A stretch of 64,000 nucleotides of DNA from Hyphobacterium indicum. GTDB taxonomy: Bacteria; Pseudomonadota; Alphaproteobacteria; Caulobacterales; Maricaulaceae. Both the position numbers and the translations under genes were made by a program. This document shows, in pieces, positions 9,600 to 18,817 of the stretch. The stretch lies in NCBI RefSeq assembly GCF_003129605.1, contig NZ_QBDX01000001.1, positions 744,001 through 808,000 of the forward strand, in the 5' to 3' direction. The notes below the pieces were generated by a model. It had not been told where the DNA came from and did no database searches. It saw nothing but the letters and a program-made list of their open reading frames with translations. Position 1 is the stretch's first letter. Every line of letters begins with the position of its first letter.

Positions 9600-10312
9600 A
9601 CCGGCTTCACAAAATACATGACGAGGCTCTTTCCCATGACCGGATTGAGCAGGCGTTCGAGCGTGCGGGTGATCCAGGGCGCTTCGAGCAAATCCCATTC
9701 CAGAAACCGCCGGTAGGCGTTGACCAGTCCATGGTCGTTGCGGATGTCCCAGACCGCGCACTGCAGCCACCAGTACGGGCTGTGCAGGGCATGCGCCCAG
9801 TGATGCGCGGTCTTGCGCAGGCCGCTGCGCCGTGCCGTGGCGTGCAATTGATCATGCCGGAAAATGCGGACATGCCCGCCGGGCGTTGACCGGTAACCGC
9901 TGGACAGCTTCCAGCAAATCCATTCCGGCCAGTAGCGCGGCACGGACAGGGCGACGCGTCCGCCCGGCTTTGTCACGCGGGTGATCTCGGCCATCGCAGT
10001 GTCCGGATCGTCGACATGTTCCAGTACTTCCGAGCAGATGACAGCATCGAAGGAATCGTCGGGAAAGGGCAGGCGCTGGGCATTACCGGCCGCCAGTGTG
10101 CCGATCCGCAGCGGAGAGTCATCGGGAGGCGGAAGATCAGCAAAGCTTTTCAGCGTCGCCATCACATCCGCTTCGGAAAGGTCCAGCCCGATGACATGCA
10201 CCGGCGCATCATGCCAGTAGAGCGCATGCGTATGACGGCCGCGGCCGCAGCCGAGATCCAGAACCCGGTCGCCATCGCGCAGGTCCAGACGTTTGAAATC
10301 AATGGTCAGCAC
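9596..10312 (-). CDS. Class I SAM-dependent methyltransferase (Methyltransf_11 type)
   Basis: About 238 residues. Motif I is VLDLGCGRGRHTHAL, followed by the acidic VIGLDLSEADV, the GNAQRLPFPDDSFDAVICSEVLEHVDD block and KPGGRVALSVP, all standard for UbiE/COQ5-like enzymes. A GTG start at 10312 is preferred because it overlaps the glycosyltransferase stop and puts the first residue just before the conserved domain; a longer frame would run deep into the upstream gene. It is the middle gene of a three-gene operon with overlaps on both sides. The substrate is unknown. Confidence 0.86.
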   Translation of the reverse strand: MLTIDFKRLDLRDGDRVLDLGCGRGRHTHALYWHDAPVHVIGLDLSEADVMATLKSFADLPPPDDSPLRIGTLAAGNAQRLPFPDDSFDAVICSEVLEHVDDPDTAMAEITRVTKPGGRVALSVPRYWPEWICWKLSSGYRSTPGGHVRIFRHDQLHATARRSGLRKTAHHWAHALHSPYWWLQCAVWDIRNDHGLVNAYRRFLEWDLLEAPWITRTLERLLNPVMGKSLVMYFVKPV

Positions 10313-11613
10313 GCAGCAATCGCTTTCTCGTAAAGCGCGCTCGCGGCGAGAGCGTGATTCCGCCAGCAAAAGACAGAGCGGGCCCGGCGGGCTCCGGCCT
10401 CGCTCATTTCGCGCGCCATATCGGGCTGGTTCAAGACCGCCCGGACCGCTGTCTCCAGGGCCACGGCATCCCCGGCCGGCACAATGCTGCCAGCCTCGCC
10501 CACCACTTCCGGCAAGGCCCCGCCATCGCTGGCGACGACGGGCGCGCCGCAGGCCATCGCCTCGGCGGCCGGGAAGCCGAACCCCTCGAACCGGGCCGGA
10601 CAGACCACGACGCTGGCGCGGCGATAAAGATCGGCGATCTCCTCGCGGCTGACACCGGATCGCGCGCTGACCCGGTTCAGCAGCCCTGCCTTCTGGAGAA
10701 TTTGTTTTGCCCGTCCTTCCCGCAGCTGGCCGATCAGCTCCAGCTTCAGCGACGGGAATTGCTGTGCCAGCGGCACGAAGGCCTGCATCAGGACATCCAG
10801 CCCCTTGATCGGCACGTCGGCGCTGGCGGTGGCCGCAATCAGCCGGGTTTCCCGGCGTGTGCCGGCATCCGGGCAGAAAACATCATGGTCAATCCCGTTG
10901 AAACTGACCACAGCCTGTTTGGCCTGCATGCCGTAATGCGCGGAATGGCTGTCGCGCGCCGCGTCTGAAACCGCCAGCAGATGCGGCAATTGCCGCACGG
11001 TTTTCGCCTGACGGTCGGTAAAGCCGTACCAGCGGCGGGTGAGCAGTTTTTCCCACCATCTGGAAACGCCATCGATGGCAAAGCCGCGATCAATCGCCAC
11101 CGGATGGTGTATCGTGGCGACCACCGGCAGGGTGCGCGAAATGCCGATAAAGGGCGGCATCAGGGTCTGGTTGTCGTGCAGGACATCGAACCGCCCGGAC
11201 TGATCCTTCAGCCAGGCCTGCAGGCGGTAGCTGAAGGCCAGCAATTCGCCGAACGCGCCGGTATTGTGCGCCAGCCATTCCGACCGGTCAGCCTTCGACA
11301 GCAGGTGCGCCGGACGCAGCGCCAGAAAGGCGTTTTTTTCCTCGAACAGGTTGAGGGCCGGAAATTCGACCAGTTCCACACCTCCCGGCACATCCGGATA
11401 GGGCGGGCCGGACGCGATGGTCACATCATGCCCGAGATCGCGCAGGCCGATGGCGAGTTCACGCAGATAAACACCCTGTCCGCCGACATGGGGATGCGAC
11501 CGGTAGCCGGTCAGCAAAACCCGGCGCGGATGCAGTGCCAGCGTTTCGCCTTCCGGCCGTCCGGCCAGTGGCGATTCCGGTGCAATATCGGCAAGAGCTC
11601 GGTCCATGAACAC
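10306..11613 (-). CDS. Glycosyltransferase family 4 protein
   Basis: A 435-residue retaining GT-B glycosyltransferase. The acceptor domain has the GGQGVYLRELAIGLRDLGHDV glycine loop. The donor domain carries the GT4 EX7E signature in EGFGFPAAEAMACGAPVVASD, preceded by the strand IADLYRRASVVVCPARF. It probably transfers a sugar from a nucleotide donor in the cytoplasm. The start is GTG at 11613 with AAAAGG about six bases upstream; ATG at 11607 is the alternative. First gene of the glycosyltransferase-methyltransferase-cyclase-fold operon and divergent from the MFS gene. Confidence 0.9.
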   Translation of the reverse strand: MFMDRALADIAPESPLAGRPEGETLALHPRRVLLTGYRSHPHVGGQGVYLRELAIGLRDLGHDVTIASGPPYPDVPGGVELVEFPALNLFEEKNAFLALRPAHLLSKADRSEWLAHNTGAFGELLAFSYRLQAWLKDQSGRFDVLHDNQTLMPPFIGISRTLPVVATIHHPVAIDRGFAIDGVSRWWEKLLTRRWYGFTDRQAKTVRQLPHLLAVSDAARDSHSAHYGMQAKQAVVSFNGIDHDVFCPDAGTRRETRLIAATASADVPIKGLDVLMQAFVPLAQQFPSLKLELIGQLREGRAKQILQKAGLLNRVSARSGVSREEIADLYRRASVVVCPARFEGFGFPAAEAMACGAPVVASDGGALPEVVGEAGSIVPAGDAVALETAVRAVLNQPDMAREMSEAGARRARSVFCWRNHALAASALYEKAIAAC

Positions 11614-11718
11614 TGTTCACCTTTTCGGGTTGGCGAACCTAGCCGCGCTTTGCTGCACTGCAAAGCCGCGATTGCAACAGACTTTCCATTTGAATGCAGA
11701 CAGGGTATCGCCGCGCCC

Positions 11719-12873
11719 ATGAACGGGCGGATCATTCATCCGGCGGGGGTCCGCTTTGCGGCGCATTATGGCGCATTCTACTTCGCATTCGGTGCCTTTC
11801 TGCCCTATCTGCCGGTCTGGCTGGAATCCCGCGGACTCTCGCCCGAACTGATCGGGATTGCTCTTGCCGGCAGCATGATCGGCCGCACGGTACTGGCACC
11901 CCTAGGGGCCAGCTGGATGGACGGATCCAGCCGCCGCCGCGATGCCGTGGTCGGCTTTGCCTGGGCGGGGCTGGCAGGCTTCCTCCTGATGGCTCCCTTC
12001 CGCGATGTTGTGCTTCTGACAATCGTTTCGGCTTTGGCCGGGGCGATTTTCAGCGGCCAGATCCCCCTGGTAGACGCCTTTGCCTCATGGTCGTCACGCA
12101 AGGAAGGGTTTGCATTCGGCCCGGCCCGGGCTGTCGGCTCGGCCACTTTCATCCTGGCCAATCTGGCGGCCGGCGCGCTGATCGGGCAATTCGGCGGCGA
12201 GGCCGCACTGGTCTGGATGACCGCAGGCGCGGCGCTGACCGTGGCCACCGCGCATTTCCTGCCCGTCGGCGAGCGCGTCAAACCGGCCGCCGGAACGGAG
12301 CGCGCGCCTCTGCGCCTGCTCCTGTCCCGGCCTTTCATCCTCGCCCTGGCCGCTTCGGCGCTGATCCAGAGCAGCCATGCATTCTATTACGCGTTTTCCG
12401 CCATCAGCTGGCAGGCAGACGGCATCCCCCCGCAGACCGTCGGTGCTCTCTGGTCGACCGGCGTTCTGGCGGAGATTGTCTTTCTGACCCTGTCGGCGCG
12501 GCATCTGTCCCGCTTTCAGCCCGCCCATTTGATGATGATCGCGGCAGGCGCAGCCATGCTGCGGTGGACGCTGACGGCTTTTTCGCCGCCTCTGGCATTG
12601 CTATTCATTCTGCAAATCACGCATGCCCTGACCTTTGCCGCGGCCTATCTGGGGTTTCTCAGGTTTGCGGCCGACCACGCCCCTGACGGGCTTCAGGCCA
12701 GTACACAGGCGGCCAATTCGGCCTTGTCGGGCGGCATCGCGCTTGCGGTGATGAGTGCTGTTTCCGGGCTCATCTACGACCATTTCGCAGGGGCAGGATT
12801 TGCCTTCATGGCGATCCCGGCGGCTCTGGGCGGAATCTGCGCCTGGCAACTGTTGCGCGTCCGCACTCCCTAA
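11719..12873 (+). CDS. MFS transporter (MFS_1_like / HcaT-type)
   Basis: A 384-residue major facilitator with about twelve hydrophobic segments. The N-terminus (FAAHYGAFYFAFGAFLPYLPVWLESRGLSPELIGI) is characteristic of the LacY-like MFS_1_like group that includes phenylpropionate permease HcaT, and AGSMIGRTVLAPLGASWMDGSSRR holds the loop 2-3 motif. The substrate is not predictable. The ATG at 11719 is the first Met of the homologous region; the in-frame extension upstream is antisense to the glycosyltransferase and has no transporter character. Confidence 0.87.
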   Translation: MNGRIIHPAGVRFAAHYGAFYFAFGAFLPYLPVWLESRGLSPELIGIALAGSMIGRTVLAPLGASWMDGSSRRRDAVVGFAWAGLAGFLLMAPFRDVVLLTIVSALAGAIFSGQIPLVDAFASWSSRKEGFAFGPARAVGSATFILANLAAGALIGQFGGEAALVWMTAGAALTVATAHFLPVGERVKPAAGTERAPLRLLLSRPFILALAASALIQSSHAFYYAFSAISWQADGIPPQTVGALWSTGVLAEIVFLTLSARHLSRFQPAHLMMIAAGAAMLRWTLTAFSPPLALLFILQITHALTFAAAYLGFLRFAADHAPDGLQASTQAANSALSGGIALAVMSAVSGLIYDHFAGAGFAFMAIPAALGGICAWQLLRVRTP

Positions 12874-12917
12874 GCCGGACTGAATCACCTAAGACTGGTG
12901 CCGAAGGGGTCGAATCC

Positions 12918-14060
12918 ATGCCATCGGGAAGTGCCGCAGACATCAATGTCCGGGAGGAAGGACAGAAGATTGTCGTCGAACCCATCGGCGACTGGGTCGT
13001 TCATTCCATCGCGGCCATCTATTCCGAGGTCGAGCGTCTCGAGTCCGGATATGATGCCGGCCTGATTGTCATCGACCTTGGCCGCCTCGGCAGGATTGAT
13101 ACGTCCGGCGCCTTTCTGCTGGGACGGATTGTGCATCAATGCAGCACACCGAATGCAGACTGGCACTATCGCGGCGATCATCCGACAGCACGGCGGCTGA
13201 TCGGTGAAATTCTGGAGCGCGTCATCGACTGCGATCCCGATCTTCCGGAGGAGCGCTATGGTTTCGTCCGGGCCTTCGAACGCATCGGCAAGGGGCTGGA
13301 AGCCTTTGGTAATGAAACCCTTGAGACATTCGCATTTTTTGGCCGCACGCTGACGACGTTTTTCTCGCTGATGTTACGCCCGCACCGCTTCCGGGTAACG
13401 CCGACCGTCTATGTGATGGAAGAAGCGGGTGTGAATGCGCTGCCTATCGTTGCCGTCCTGACCTTCTTCATCGGTGCGGTGGTGGCCTTCATGGGAGCCA
13501 ACCTGCTGGAAACATTCGGCGCATCGGTATTCACGGTCGAACTGGTGGGTATTGCGGTGCTGCGCGAATTCGGCGTGCTGATCACGGCCATCATGCTGGC
13601 GGGGCGCTCGGATTCGGCGTTCACGGCAGCGATCGGCTCGATGAAAATGCAACAGGAAATCGATGCCATGAAAGTGCTGGGCCTCGATCCCTATGAAGCC
13701 CTGGTCGTGCCGCGCGTCGTCGCCTGCGTCCTCATGGCCCCCTTGCTGACCTTCGGCGCCATGATGGCCGGCCTGTTCGGGGGCATGATGGTCAGCTGGG
13801 CGACGCTGGACATTTCGCCGGGATTTTTCATCGCCCGCATGCATGAAACCATCGACTGGAGCCATTTCTGGGTCGGCATGTCGAAAGCCCCGGTCTTCGG
13901 CCTGATCATTGCCATTATCGGCTGCAAGCAGGGCATGCAGGTTGGCGGTGATGTGGAATCGCTGGGCCGCCGCGTCACCGCTTCGGTGGTGCAGTCCATC
14001 TTCATGGTCATCGTCGTCGATGCCCTGTTCGCCATGATGTATCTGGAGCTCGATATATGA
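12918..14060 (+). CDS. mlaE: Mla-type ABC transporter permease with N-terminal STAS domain
   Basis: A 380-residue permease with two parts. Residues 1-110 form a STAS/anti-sigma-antagonist-like domain (GLIVIDLGRLGRIDTSGAFLL); residues 130-380 are the MlaE permease with GLDPYEALVVPRVVACVLMAPLL and GLIIAIIGCKQGMQVGGDVESLGRRVT. In Mla systems the permease moves phospholipid between membranes. In E. coli the STAS protein is the separate MlaB; here it is fused, as in several alphaproteobacterial Mla/Mkl systems. First gene of a four-gene operon; its stop overlaps the ATPase start by four bases. Confidence 0.92.
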   Translation: MPSGSAADINVREEGQKIVVEPIGDWVVHSIAAIYSEVERLESGYDAGLIVIDLGRLGRIDTSGAFLLGRIVHQCSTPNADWHYRGDHPTARRLIGEILERVIDCDPDLPEERYGFVRAFERIGKGLEAFGNETLETFAFFGRTLTTFFSLMLRPHRFRVTPTVYVMEEAGVNALPIVAVLTFFIGAVVAFMGANLLETFGASVFTVELVGIAVLREFGVLITAIMLAGRSDSAFTAAIGSMKMQQEIDAMKVLGLDPYEALVVPRVVACVLMAPLLTFGAMMAGLFGGMMVSWATLDISPGFFIARMHETIDWSHFWVGMSKAPVFGLIIAIIGCKQGMQVGGDVESLGRRVTASVVQSIFMVIVVDALFAMMYLELDI

Positions 14061-14830
14061 GCGAGGACATCATCATCGAGGTCCGGGGTCTCAGGACGGC
14101 CTTCGGACGGCACGTTGTTCACGATGGCCTGGACCTGTCTGTAAGGCGCGGCGAGGTGCTGGGCCTGGTCGGCGGTTCGGGGTCCGGCAAGTCGGTGCTG
14201 ATGAATACGATTATCGGACTGAAGCGGCCGGATGCCGGCGAGATATTCTTCAACGGCCAGCGGCTGGGATCCATGTCGGAGAGCGACCGCCGCGAACTTG
14301 AATCCAGCTGGGGTGTGCTGTTTCAACATGGCGCGCTGTTCTCATCGCTGACTGTCCGGGAAAATGTCATGGCGCCGCTGCGCGAACATGTCAGCATGCC
14401 CAAACGGCTGATGTCGGAAATCGCCGATATGAAGATCGCGCTGTCCGGCCTCGGCCCGGAGGCAGGACCGAAATTTCCGGCCGAGCTCTCCGGCGGTATG
14501 AAAAAGCGCGCCGGCCTGGCGCGCGCGCTGGCCCTGGATCCCGACATACTTTTCCTCGACGAGCCCACGGCCGGCCTCGACCCGATCGGCGCCGCGGCGT
14601 TCGACATGCTGATCAAGGATCTGAGTGCAACGCTGGGCCTGACTGTGTTTATGGTCACGCACGACCTCGACAGCCTGTATACGATTTGTGACCGCGTGGC
14701 GGTGCTGGCAGACAAACGTGTGGCGGCGGTTGCGCCGATCAGCGAGCTGGAACAGAATCCGCATCCCTGGATTCAGGAATACTTTCACGGACCGCGGGGG
14801 CGCATGGCCGCCGCCGCACAAGGAGGCTAG
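14057..14830 (+). CDS. mlaF: Mla-type ABC transporter ATP-binding protein
   Basis: A 257-residue ABC ATPase with Walker A GGSGSGKS (39-46), Q-loop FQHGALFSSLTV, signature LSGGMKKRAGLARAL, Walker B ILFLDEPTAGLDP and the switch His in VTHDLDSLY. FQHGALFSSLTVRENV is diagnostic of the MlaF/Mkl subfamily. It powers lipid transport through the MlaE permease. The ATG overlaps the permease stop, and the MCE gene begins three bases after the stop. Confidence 0.94.
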   Translation: MSEDIIIEVRGLRTAFGRHVVHDGLDLSVRRGEVLGLVGGSGSGKSVLMNTIIGLKRPDAGEIFFNGQRLGSMSESDRRELESSWGVLFQHGALFSSLTVRENVMAPLREHVSMPKRLMSEIADMKIALSGLGPEAGPKFPAELSGGMKKRAGLARALALDPDILFLDEPTAGLDPIGAAAFDMLIKDLSATLGLTVFMVTHDLDSLYTICDRVAVLADKRVAAVAPISELEQNPHPWIQEYFHGPRGRMAAAAQGG

Positions 14831-14833
14831 GCC

Positions 14834-15790
14834 ATGGAGACCAAAGCCCATCACGCCCTCGTCGGCTTTTTCGCTGTCTTTCTGATCCTCGCCGGCGGGT
14901 TTTTCGCGCTCTGGCTGGGGCAGACCACATTCGACCGCGACTATGCCTATTATGACGTTGTTTTTGACGGGCCGGTCCGCGGGCTACGTCAGGCGAGCGA
15001 GGTCCGGTTCAACGGGATCCAGGTCGGCGAGGTGACGGACATCGGTCTGGATCCGCAGAACCCCAACCGGGTGATCGCGCGTATCCGCCTCCTGGCAGAA
15101 ACACCCGTGCGCGTGGATTCCAGTGCCCAGCTCGAACCACAGGGGCTGACCGGCCTGTCCTATGTCCAGATATCGGGCGGCACGGCAGAGGCCCAGCGCC
15201 TGCAAGGCACAACCCGGGGGGACCCGCCGCGCATCTATGCTGAACAGGCACAGATTGAATCCCTGGTGGCGGGCGGCGAGGATGCGCTTGAGGCGGCCCG
15301 TCAGGCGCTGGTTCAGATGACCCAGCTGCTCAGCGAGGCCAATCTAGAACGGGTCGCGGCGACGATCCAGAATCTTGAAGAGATCACGGAACGGCTCGCG
15401 GGCGAGGATGCCCTTGTGGATGATTTGCGGTCCACCATCCGGACCCTGGAGGCTACGGCTGTCGATGTCGGCGCCGCAGCGCGGTCGCTGGAGACATTTG
15501 GCCAGGATGCCAGCCGGCTGGCAAATAATGAACTCACACAAGCGTCTGTGGACGTGTCGCGGGCCGCTCTCGAAATCGATCTCGCGGGCCGGCAGGCTCA
15601 GGAATTGATGACCACACTGCAGCCCGCCATCGAGCGTCTGGCCGGTGAGGGAACCGACGAACTGACCCGCACCATGGAGGACCTGCGCCGCCTGATCGGT
15701 ACGCTCGACCGCATCGCCCTGGACATCGAGGATAATCCGACCGGATTCATCTCCGGAGAACAACGCCGGACAGTAGAGGTGCCGCAATGA
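14834..15790 (+). CDS. mlaD: MCE-domain substrate-binding protein (MlaD-like)
   Basis: A 318-residue protein with a single N-terminal membrane anchor (about residues 9-27) and a periplasmic MCE domain (about 38-120; YDVVFDGPVRGLRQASEVRFNGIQVGEV). A long helical region rich in Glu, Arg and Ala (about 150-300) could form the oligomeric tunnel seen in MCE proteins. It should accept or donate phospholipids at the periplasmic face of the MlaEF complex. It overlaps the downstream lipoprotein gene by four bases. Confidence 0.92.
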   Translation: METKAHHALVGFFAVFLILAGGFFALWLGQTTFDRDYAYYDVVFDGPVRGLRQASEVRFNGIQVGEVTDIGLDPQNPNRVIARIRLLAETPVRVDSSAQLEPQGLTGLSYVQISGGTAEAQRLQGTTRGDPPRIYAEQAQIESLVAGGEDALEAARQALVQMTQLLSEANLERVAATIQNLEEITERLAGEDALVDDLRSTIRTLEATAVDVGAAARSLETFGQDASRLANNELTQASVDVSRAALEIDLAGRQAQELMTTLQPAIERLAGEGTDELTRTMEDLRRLIGTLDRIALDIEDNPTGFISGEQRRTVEVPQ

Positions 15791-16425
15791 TCCGCAAATC
15801 CATAACCGTGGCTCTCATGGGCACGTCAGTCCTGCTGGCGGGCTGTGTCAGCCTTCTGCCGGAAAACACACCGGCCACCGTCTACCGGCTCTCCACACCG
15901 GAGCCGTCCGGTGAATTGAGAAATGAAGCTGTGATTGTCGGAGTCCAGCGGCCGTTGACGCCGCGCGCCCTGTCCGGAGCCCAGATCGCCCTGTCGCAAC
16001 AGCGTGGTGAACTCGTGTTTGCCGAAGGGGCGGAGTGGATCACGCCGGTTCCCCGGCTGGTCCAGGATCTGATCGTGGAGTCCATGGACGCATTCGAACC
16101 TTCCCTCATTGCGTCGCGGCCCGAAGATGGTGTGCGTGCCGAATTCGAGCTGGCCACGGAATTGCGGTCCTTCGAGGCCAATTACCTGAACGGCCCGGAC
16201 GCAGCTCCGACGGCCGTGGTCCGCATACGGTCCCGCCTTATCCGGATGAGCGACCGCCGGCTGATCGCTGTCGAGGCGATCGGGGCCCAGGCTGTGGCCC
16301 GCTCTCCCCGCATTGGCGATATTGTTGCGGCGTTTGATGCGGCGTCACAGGAAGCCGCGGCGGATGTCGCGCAATGGACAGCCGAGCAGGTCGCGCAACA
16401 TCACGACGCGGACCACGAACACTAG
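15787..16425 (+). CDS. ABC-type transport auxiliary lipoprotein (PqiC/LptE-like)
   Basis: A 212-residue lipoprotein with signal and lipobox LLAGC (Cys at about residue 20). The body matches the auxiliary lipoprotein component of MCE transport operons: ATVYRLSTPEPSGEL followed by GVQRPLTPRALSGAQIALSQQRGELVFAEGAEWITPVPRLVQDLIVESMDAF-type sequence. It is expected to sit in the outer membrane and receive or stabilise the MCE assembly. Last gene of the mla-type operon; the stop lies 12 bases from the convergent coiled-coil gene. Confidence 0.88.
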   Translation: MIRKSITVALMGTSVLLAGCVSLLPENTPATVYRLSTPEPSGELRNEAVIVGVQRPLTPRALSGAQIALSQQRGELVFAEGAEWITPVPRLVQDLIVESMDAFEPSLIASRPEDGVRAEFELATELRSFEANYLNGPDAAPTAVVRIRSRLIRMSDRRLIAVEAIGAQAVARSPRIGDIVAAFDAASQEAAADVAQWTAEQVAQHHDADHEH

Positions 16426-16437
16426 AAGGTCCGGACT

Positions 16438-18360
16438 CTAGTCGTCTTCATTGCGGCGGGAGTCGTCTTCACTACCCGGCATATTGGACAGAAGATCCTT
16501 CCAGCGCCAGCCGGGTTCCCCGGCGCGGCCCTTTTCCGGGAAGGAAATCGTATCGCGCTTGGGCGTGTCCGGTTGTTTCGCAGGGGTTTCGTCAGCCTCC
16601 GGATCTGCCTTCGCCTTTCGGCCAGACAGCGGATTGGGCACTTCATTGCCCGGCAGATCAAGCGCCCGGCGGCCACCCGCGACCGATCCCATTTTCAGCA
16701 TGAAGTCACTGAGCAATTCGTAATTCTGACGAATGCGGGACTGGAAGGCGGAATCAAATTCCTGGGCTTCCTCGGCCGCCGCCATCGCCGCCGCATTGAG
16801 ACCCTCCAGACCGCGGCGCAGCGCATCGGAGGCTTCTTGCGCCCGCAACTGGGCGGCGGCGGGCAATTCTGCCAGCTTGTCGGTCAGTTTTTCGATCTCG
16901 CGCTCAATGGTCCGGGATTCTTCGCGCGCGGACTCCAGCACGGAGGCGAGACGCCGCTTGACCGACTCCGACGCTTCATCAGCGGCCAGCGCGGCCCGTG
17001 AGGTCAGTTTTTCAGCTTCCTTGAGGCGCGCCTCGAAACTTTCATCGGCCTTGCGGGCGGCGTCGAAGGCCTTCTCGTTGATCTCCTCGATACGGGACGA
17101 CACCATCCGCGTTTGCTGGTCGAGCGCGGCTGTCGCAGCCTCCGATGCAGCTCCGGCATTCTCTGCGGCAGCCTGCAGGGCTTCCAGCGCCTCGCGATGG
17201 GCATCGCCTGCCTTCTCGGATTCCTGCCGCACCTGGTCGGCCATTTTCCGGGCACGCTCCAGAGCGGCATCGACGGTGTCGCTGAACGTGCCGGCCCCCA
17301 GCTTCGCTGCGTCATTGAGGGCGTCGGCGCCCTCGCGCGCCGTCTTCGCCATCACGTCCAGCTCGGCGCGATGGAAATCCAGCGCGGCGGCGATTTTCTC
17401 CTGCTCCTTGCGCAGGCCTTCACCGGCTTCACCGAGGCGCTCCTTGTGGCGTTGATAGGCGGATTCCAGTTCGCTTGTGCGCTCATCCAGCAGGGAGGAT
17501 ATTTCACGCAATTCAGCAACGCGCGCATCCATTTTGCCCGCGGCCGATTGCGCGCTGTCGGAAATCAGATTGCCGGCACCCGAAAGCGCCTCCACGCTGT
17601 CACGCAATTTCTTCTCGGCATCACTCGCCGTTTCACCGGCCAGCTCTGCGGCCGCCGCCACCATGCGGGACTGGTCGGTAATCGCCGCCGCGATCAGTGC
17701 CGCCTTGTCGTCCATGGAATCCGACACCTCCTGCAGGCGTTCGCGCTCACTGCGCAGGGATTGCAGAAGATATTCGGCCCGGTCGCGGGCATCTCCGGCC
17801 GATTGTTCCAGCGTGTCGGCATGATGGCGGATGACCTCTTCCATCGCGGCAAGACGGGCGAGGGCGCTTTCCAGCGAGGAATTGATGCGGTCGATTTCAC
17901 CGGTAATCGCGCCGGACAGGCTGCGCACTTCCGCTTCGGCGGCTTCCGCCGGTGCTGCCAGCCGCGCCAGGGCGGATTCGACACCGCGGGTCCGGTCAAC
18001 CGTCTGGCGCAATTCACGGATGATCAGGGCCGCCATGATGAAGAGCAGGGCCGGCCCGAGCGCAAATATCGCCAGTCCCGCCAGCTGCGCCGGCGTGTGG
18101 GCCGCCAGCGGATTGGTCAGATCGACGCCGGCATAGGCGGTCAGATAGGCCACGGTCCCGGCCGCCCAGATCAGTGCGGCGGTAAACCCGAAGAAAATAT
18201 ACCAGCCATGGCGGCGTGCCGGCGGCAGCCCCGCCGGAGCCCGCAAGCGCCGGTCATGATCCACATCGCCCTGGCTGTGCGGCTCCGAGAAAGATGCCAT
18301 CAGCGCTTCGCTGGAAGGGGTCCGCTCGCGGGTTTCGGTATCGGCCATGGTGTGCGCCAT
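16438..18360 (-). CDS. Membrane-anchored coiled-coil protein, TipN-like polarity factor
   Basis: About 640 residues. An N-terminal cytoplasmic stretch of 45 is followed by two membrane helices (about 50-76 and 92-114) and then a continuous Ala/Glu/Arg-rich coiled coil of about 430 residues, ending in a charged, Pro-rich disordered tail. Caulobacter TipN, the new-pole marker that orients division and flagellum placement, has this same layout (two N-terminal helices and a long coiled coil), but coiled coils give weak homology. Start codon uncertain: ATGs at 18363, 18360 and 18348 are in frame. A generic coiled-coil membrane protein is the alternative. Confidence 0.6.
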   Translation of the reverse strand: MAHTMADTETRERTPSSEALMASFSEPHSQGDVDHDRRLRAPAGLPPARRHGWYIFFGFTAALIWAAGTVAYLTAYAGVDLTNPLAAHTPAQLAGLAIFALGPALLFIMAALIIRELRQTVDRTRGVESALARLAAPAEAAEAEVRSLSGAITGEIDRINSSLESALARLAAMEEVIRHHADTLEQSAGDARDRAEYLLQSLRSERERLQEVSDSMDDKAALIAAAITDQSRMVAAAAELAGETASDAEKKLRDSVEALSGAGNLISDSAQSAAGKMDARVAELREISSLLDERTSELESAYQRHKERLGEAGEGLRKEQEKIAAALDFHRAELDVMAKTAREGADALNDAAKLGAGTFSDTVDAALERARKMADQVRQESEKAGDAHREALEALQAAAENAGAASEAATAALDQQTRMVSSRIEEINEKAFDAARKADESFEARLKEAEKLTSRAALAADEASESVKRRLASVLESAREESRTIEREIEKLTDKLAELPAAAQLRAQEASDALRRGLEGLNAAAMAAAEEAQEFDSAFQSRIRQNYELLSDFMLKMGSVAGGRRALDLPGNEVPNPLSGRKAKADPEADETPAKQPDTPKRDTISFPEKGRAGEPGWRWKDLLSNMPGSEDDSRRNEDD

Positions 18361-18457
18361 CATCCTTGCATGCAAAAAATCCCGCAATCACGACGGGGTC
18401 TGCCTTCTTAGCGCAGCTTTTTCATTATTCGAAGGGCGCGAGTCGGTTCTGCCGGAA

Positions 18458-18673
18458 TCAGATGCGGAAAACCCGCGTGTCGGTCTCTTCGCCGGCCTCG
18501 AAGGAGGCACAACCGGCCTCGGCCGGAGCCGCTGCCTCGACGTCCTCGACATAGTGGACCGCGATCAGGTCGATGGACATGTCACAGGCTTCCGGAGCGG
18601 TATAGCTCAGCCCCAGCAACATCATGGCACCGCCCGCCACCCATTCGATCAGCATCATCAGGAATTGCAACAT
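18458..18673 (-). CDS. Small membrane protein, 71 residues, unknown
   Basis: The N-terminal 24 residues are strongly hydrophobic (MLQFLMMLIEWVAGGAMMLLGL), followed by an acidic tail with two cysteines. GAGGG sits five bases before the ATG, a good ribosome-binding site, which is the main reason to accept so short a gene. It lies upstream of and in the same direction as the TipN-like gene, with about 100 bases between. No family recognised. Confidence 0.5.
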   Translation of the reverse strand: MLQFLMMLIEWVAGGAMMLLGLSYTAPEACDMSIDLIAVHYVEDVEAAAPAEAGCASFEAGEETDTRVFRI

Positions 18674-18817
18674 CGGTCCCTCGCACCGAAAAAATCATCT
18701 ATCGCCTCTATAAACATGCTCTATGGCTTGAAACAGGGGGACAATTCAATTCACAATCCCGTTTCGGGACGTGAAATATTGGTAAGAATGCCCATAAGAC
18801 AGGACAGGGGAACCAAC

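Noticed and set aside
10981-11718. N-terminal extension of the MFS gene by 246 residues
   Set aside because: Antisense to the glycosyltransferase, not hydrophobic, and the transporter's conserved N-terminus begins at the ATG at 11719.
18347-18817. N-terminal extension of the DUF418 gene
   Set aside because: Overlaps the small membrane gene on the other strand and lacks conserved sequence; AGGGGAA before ATG 18818 gives the true start.
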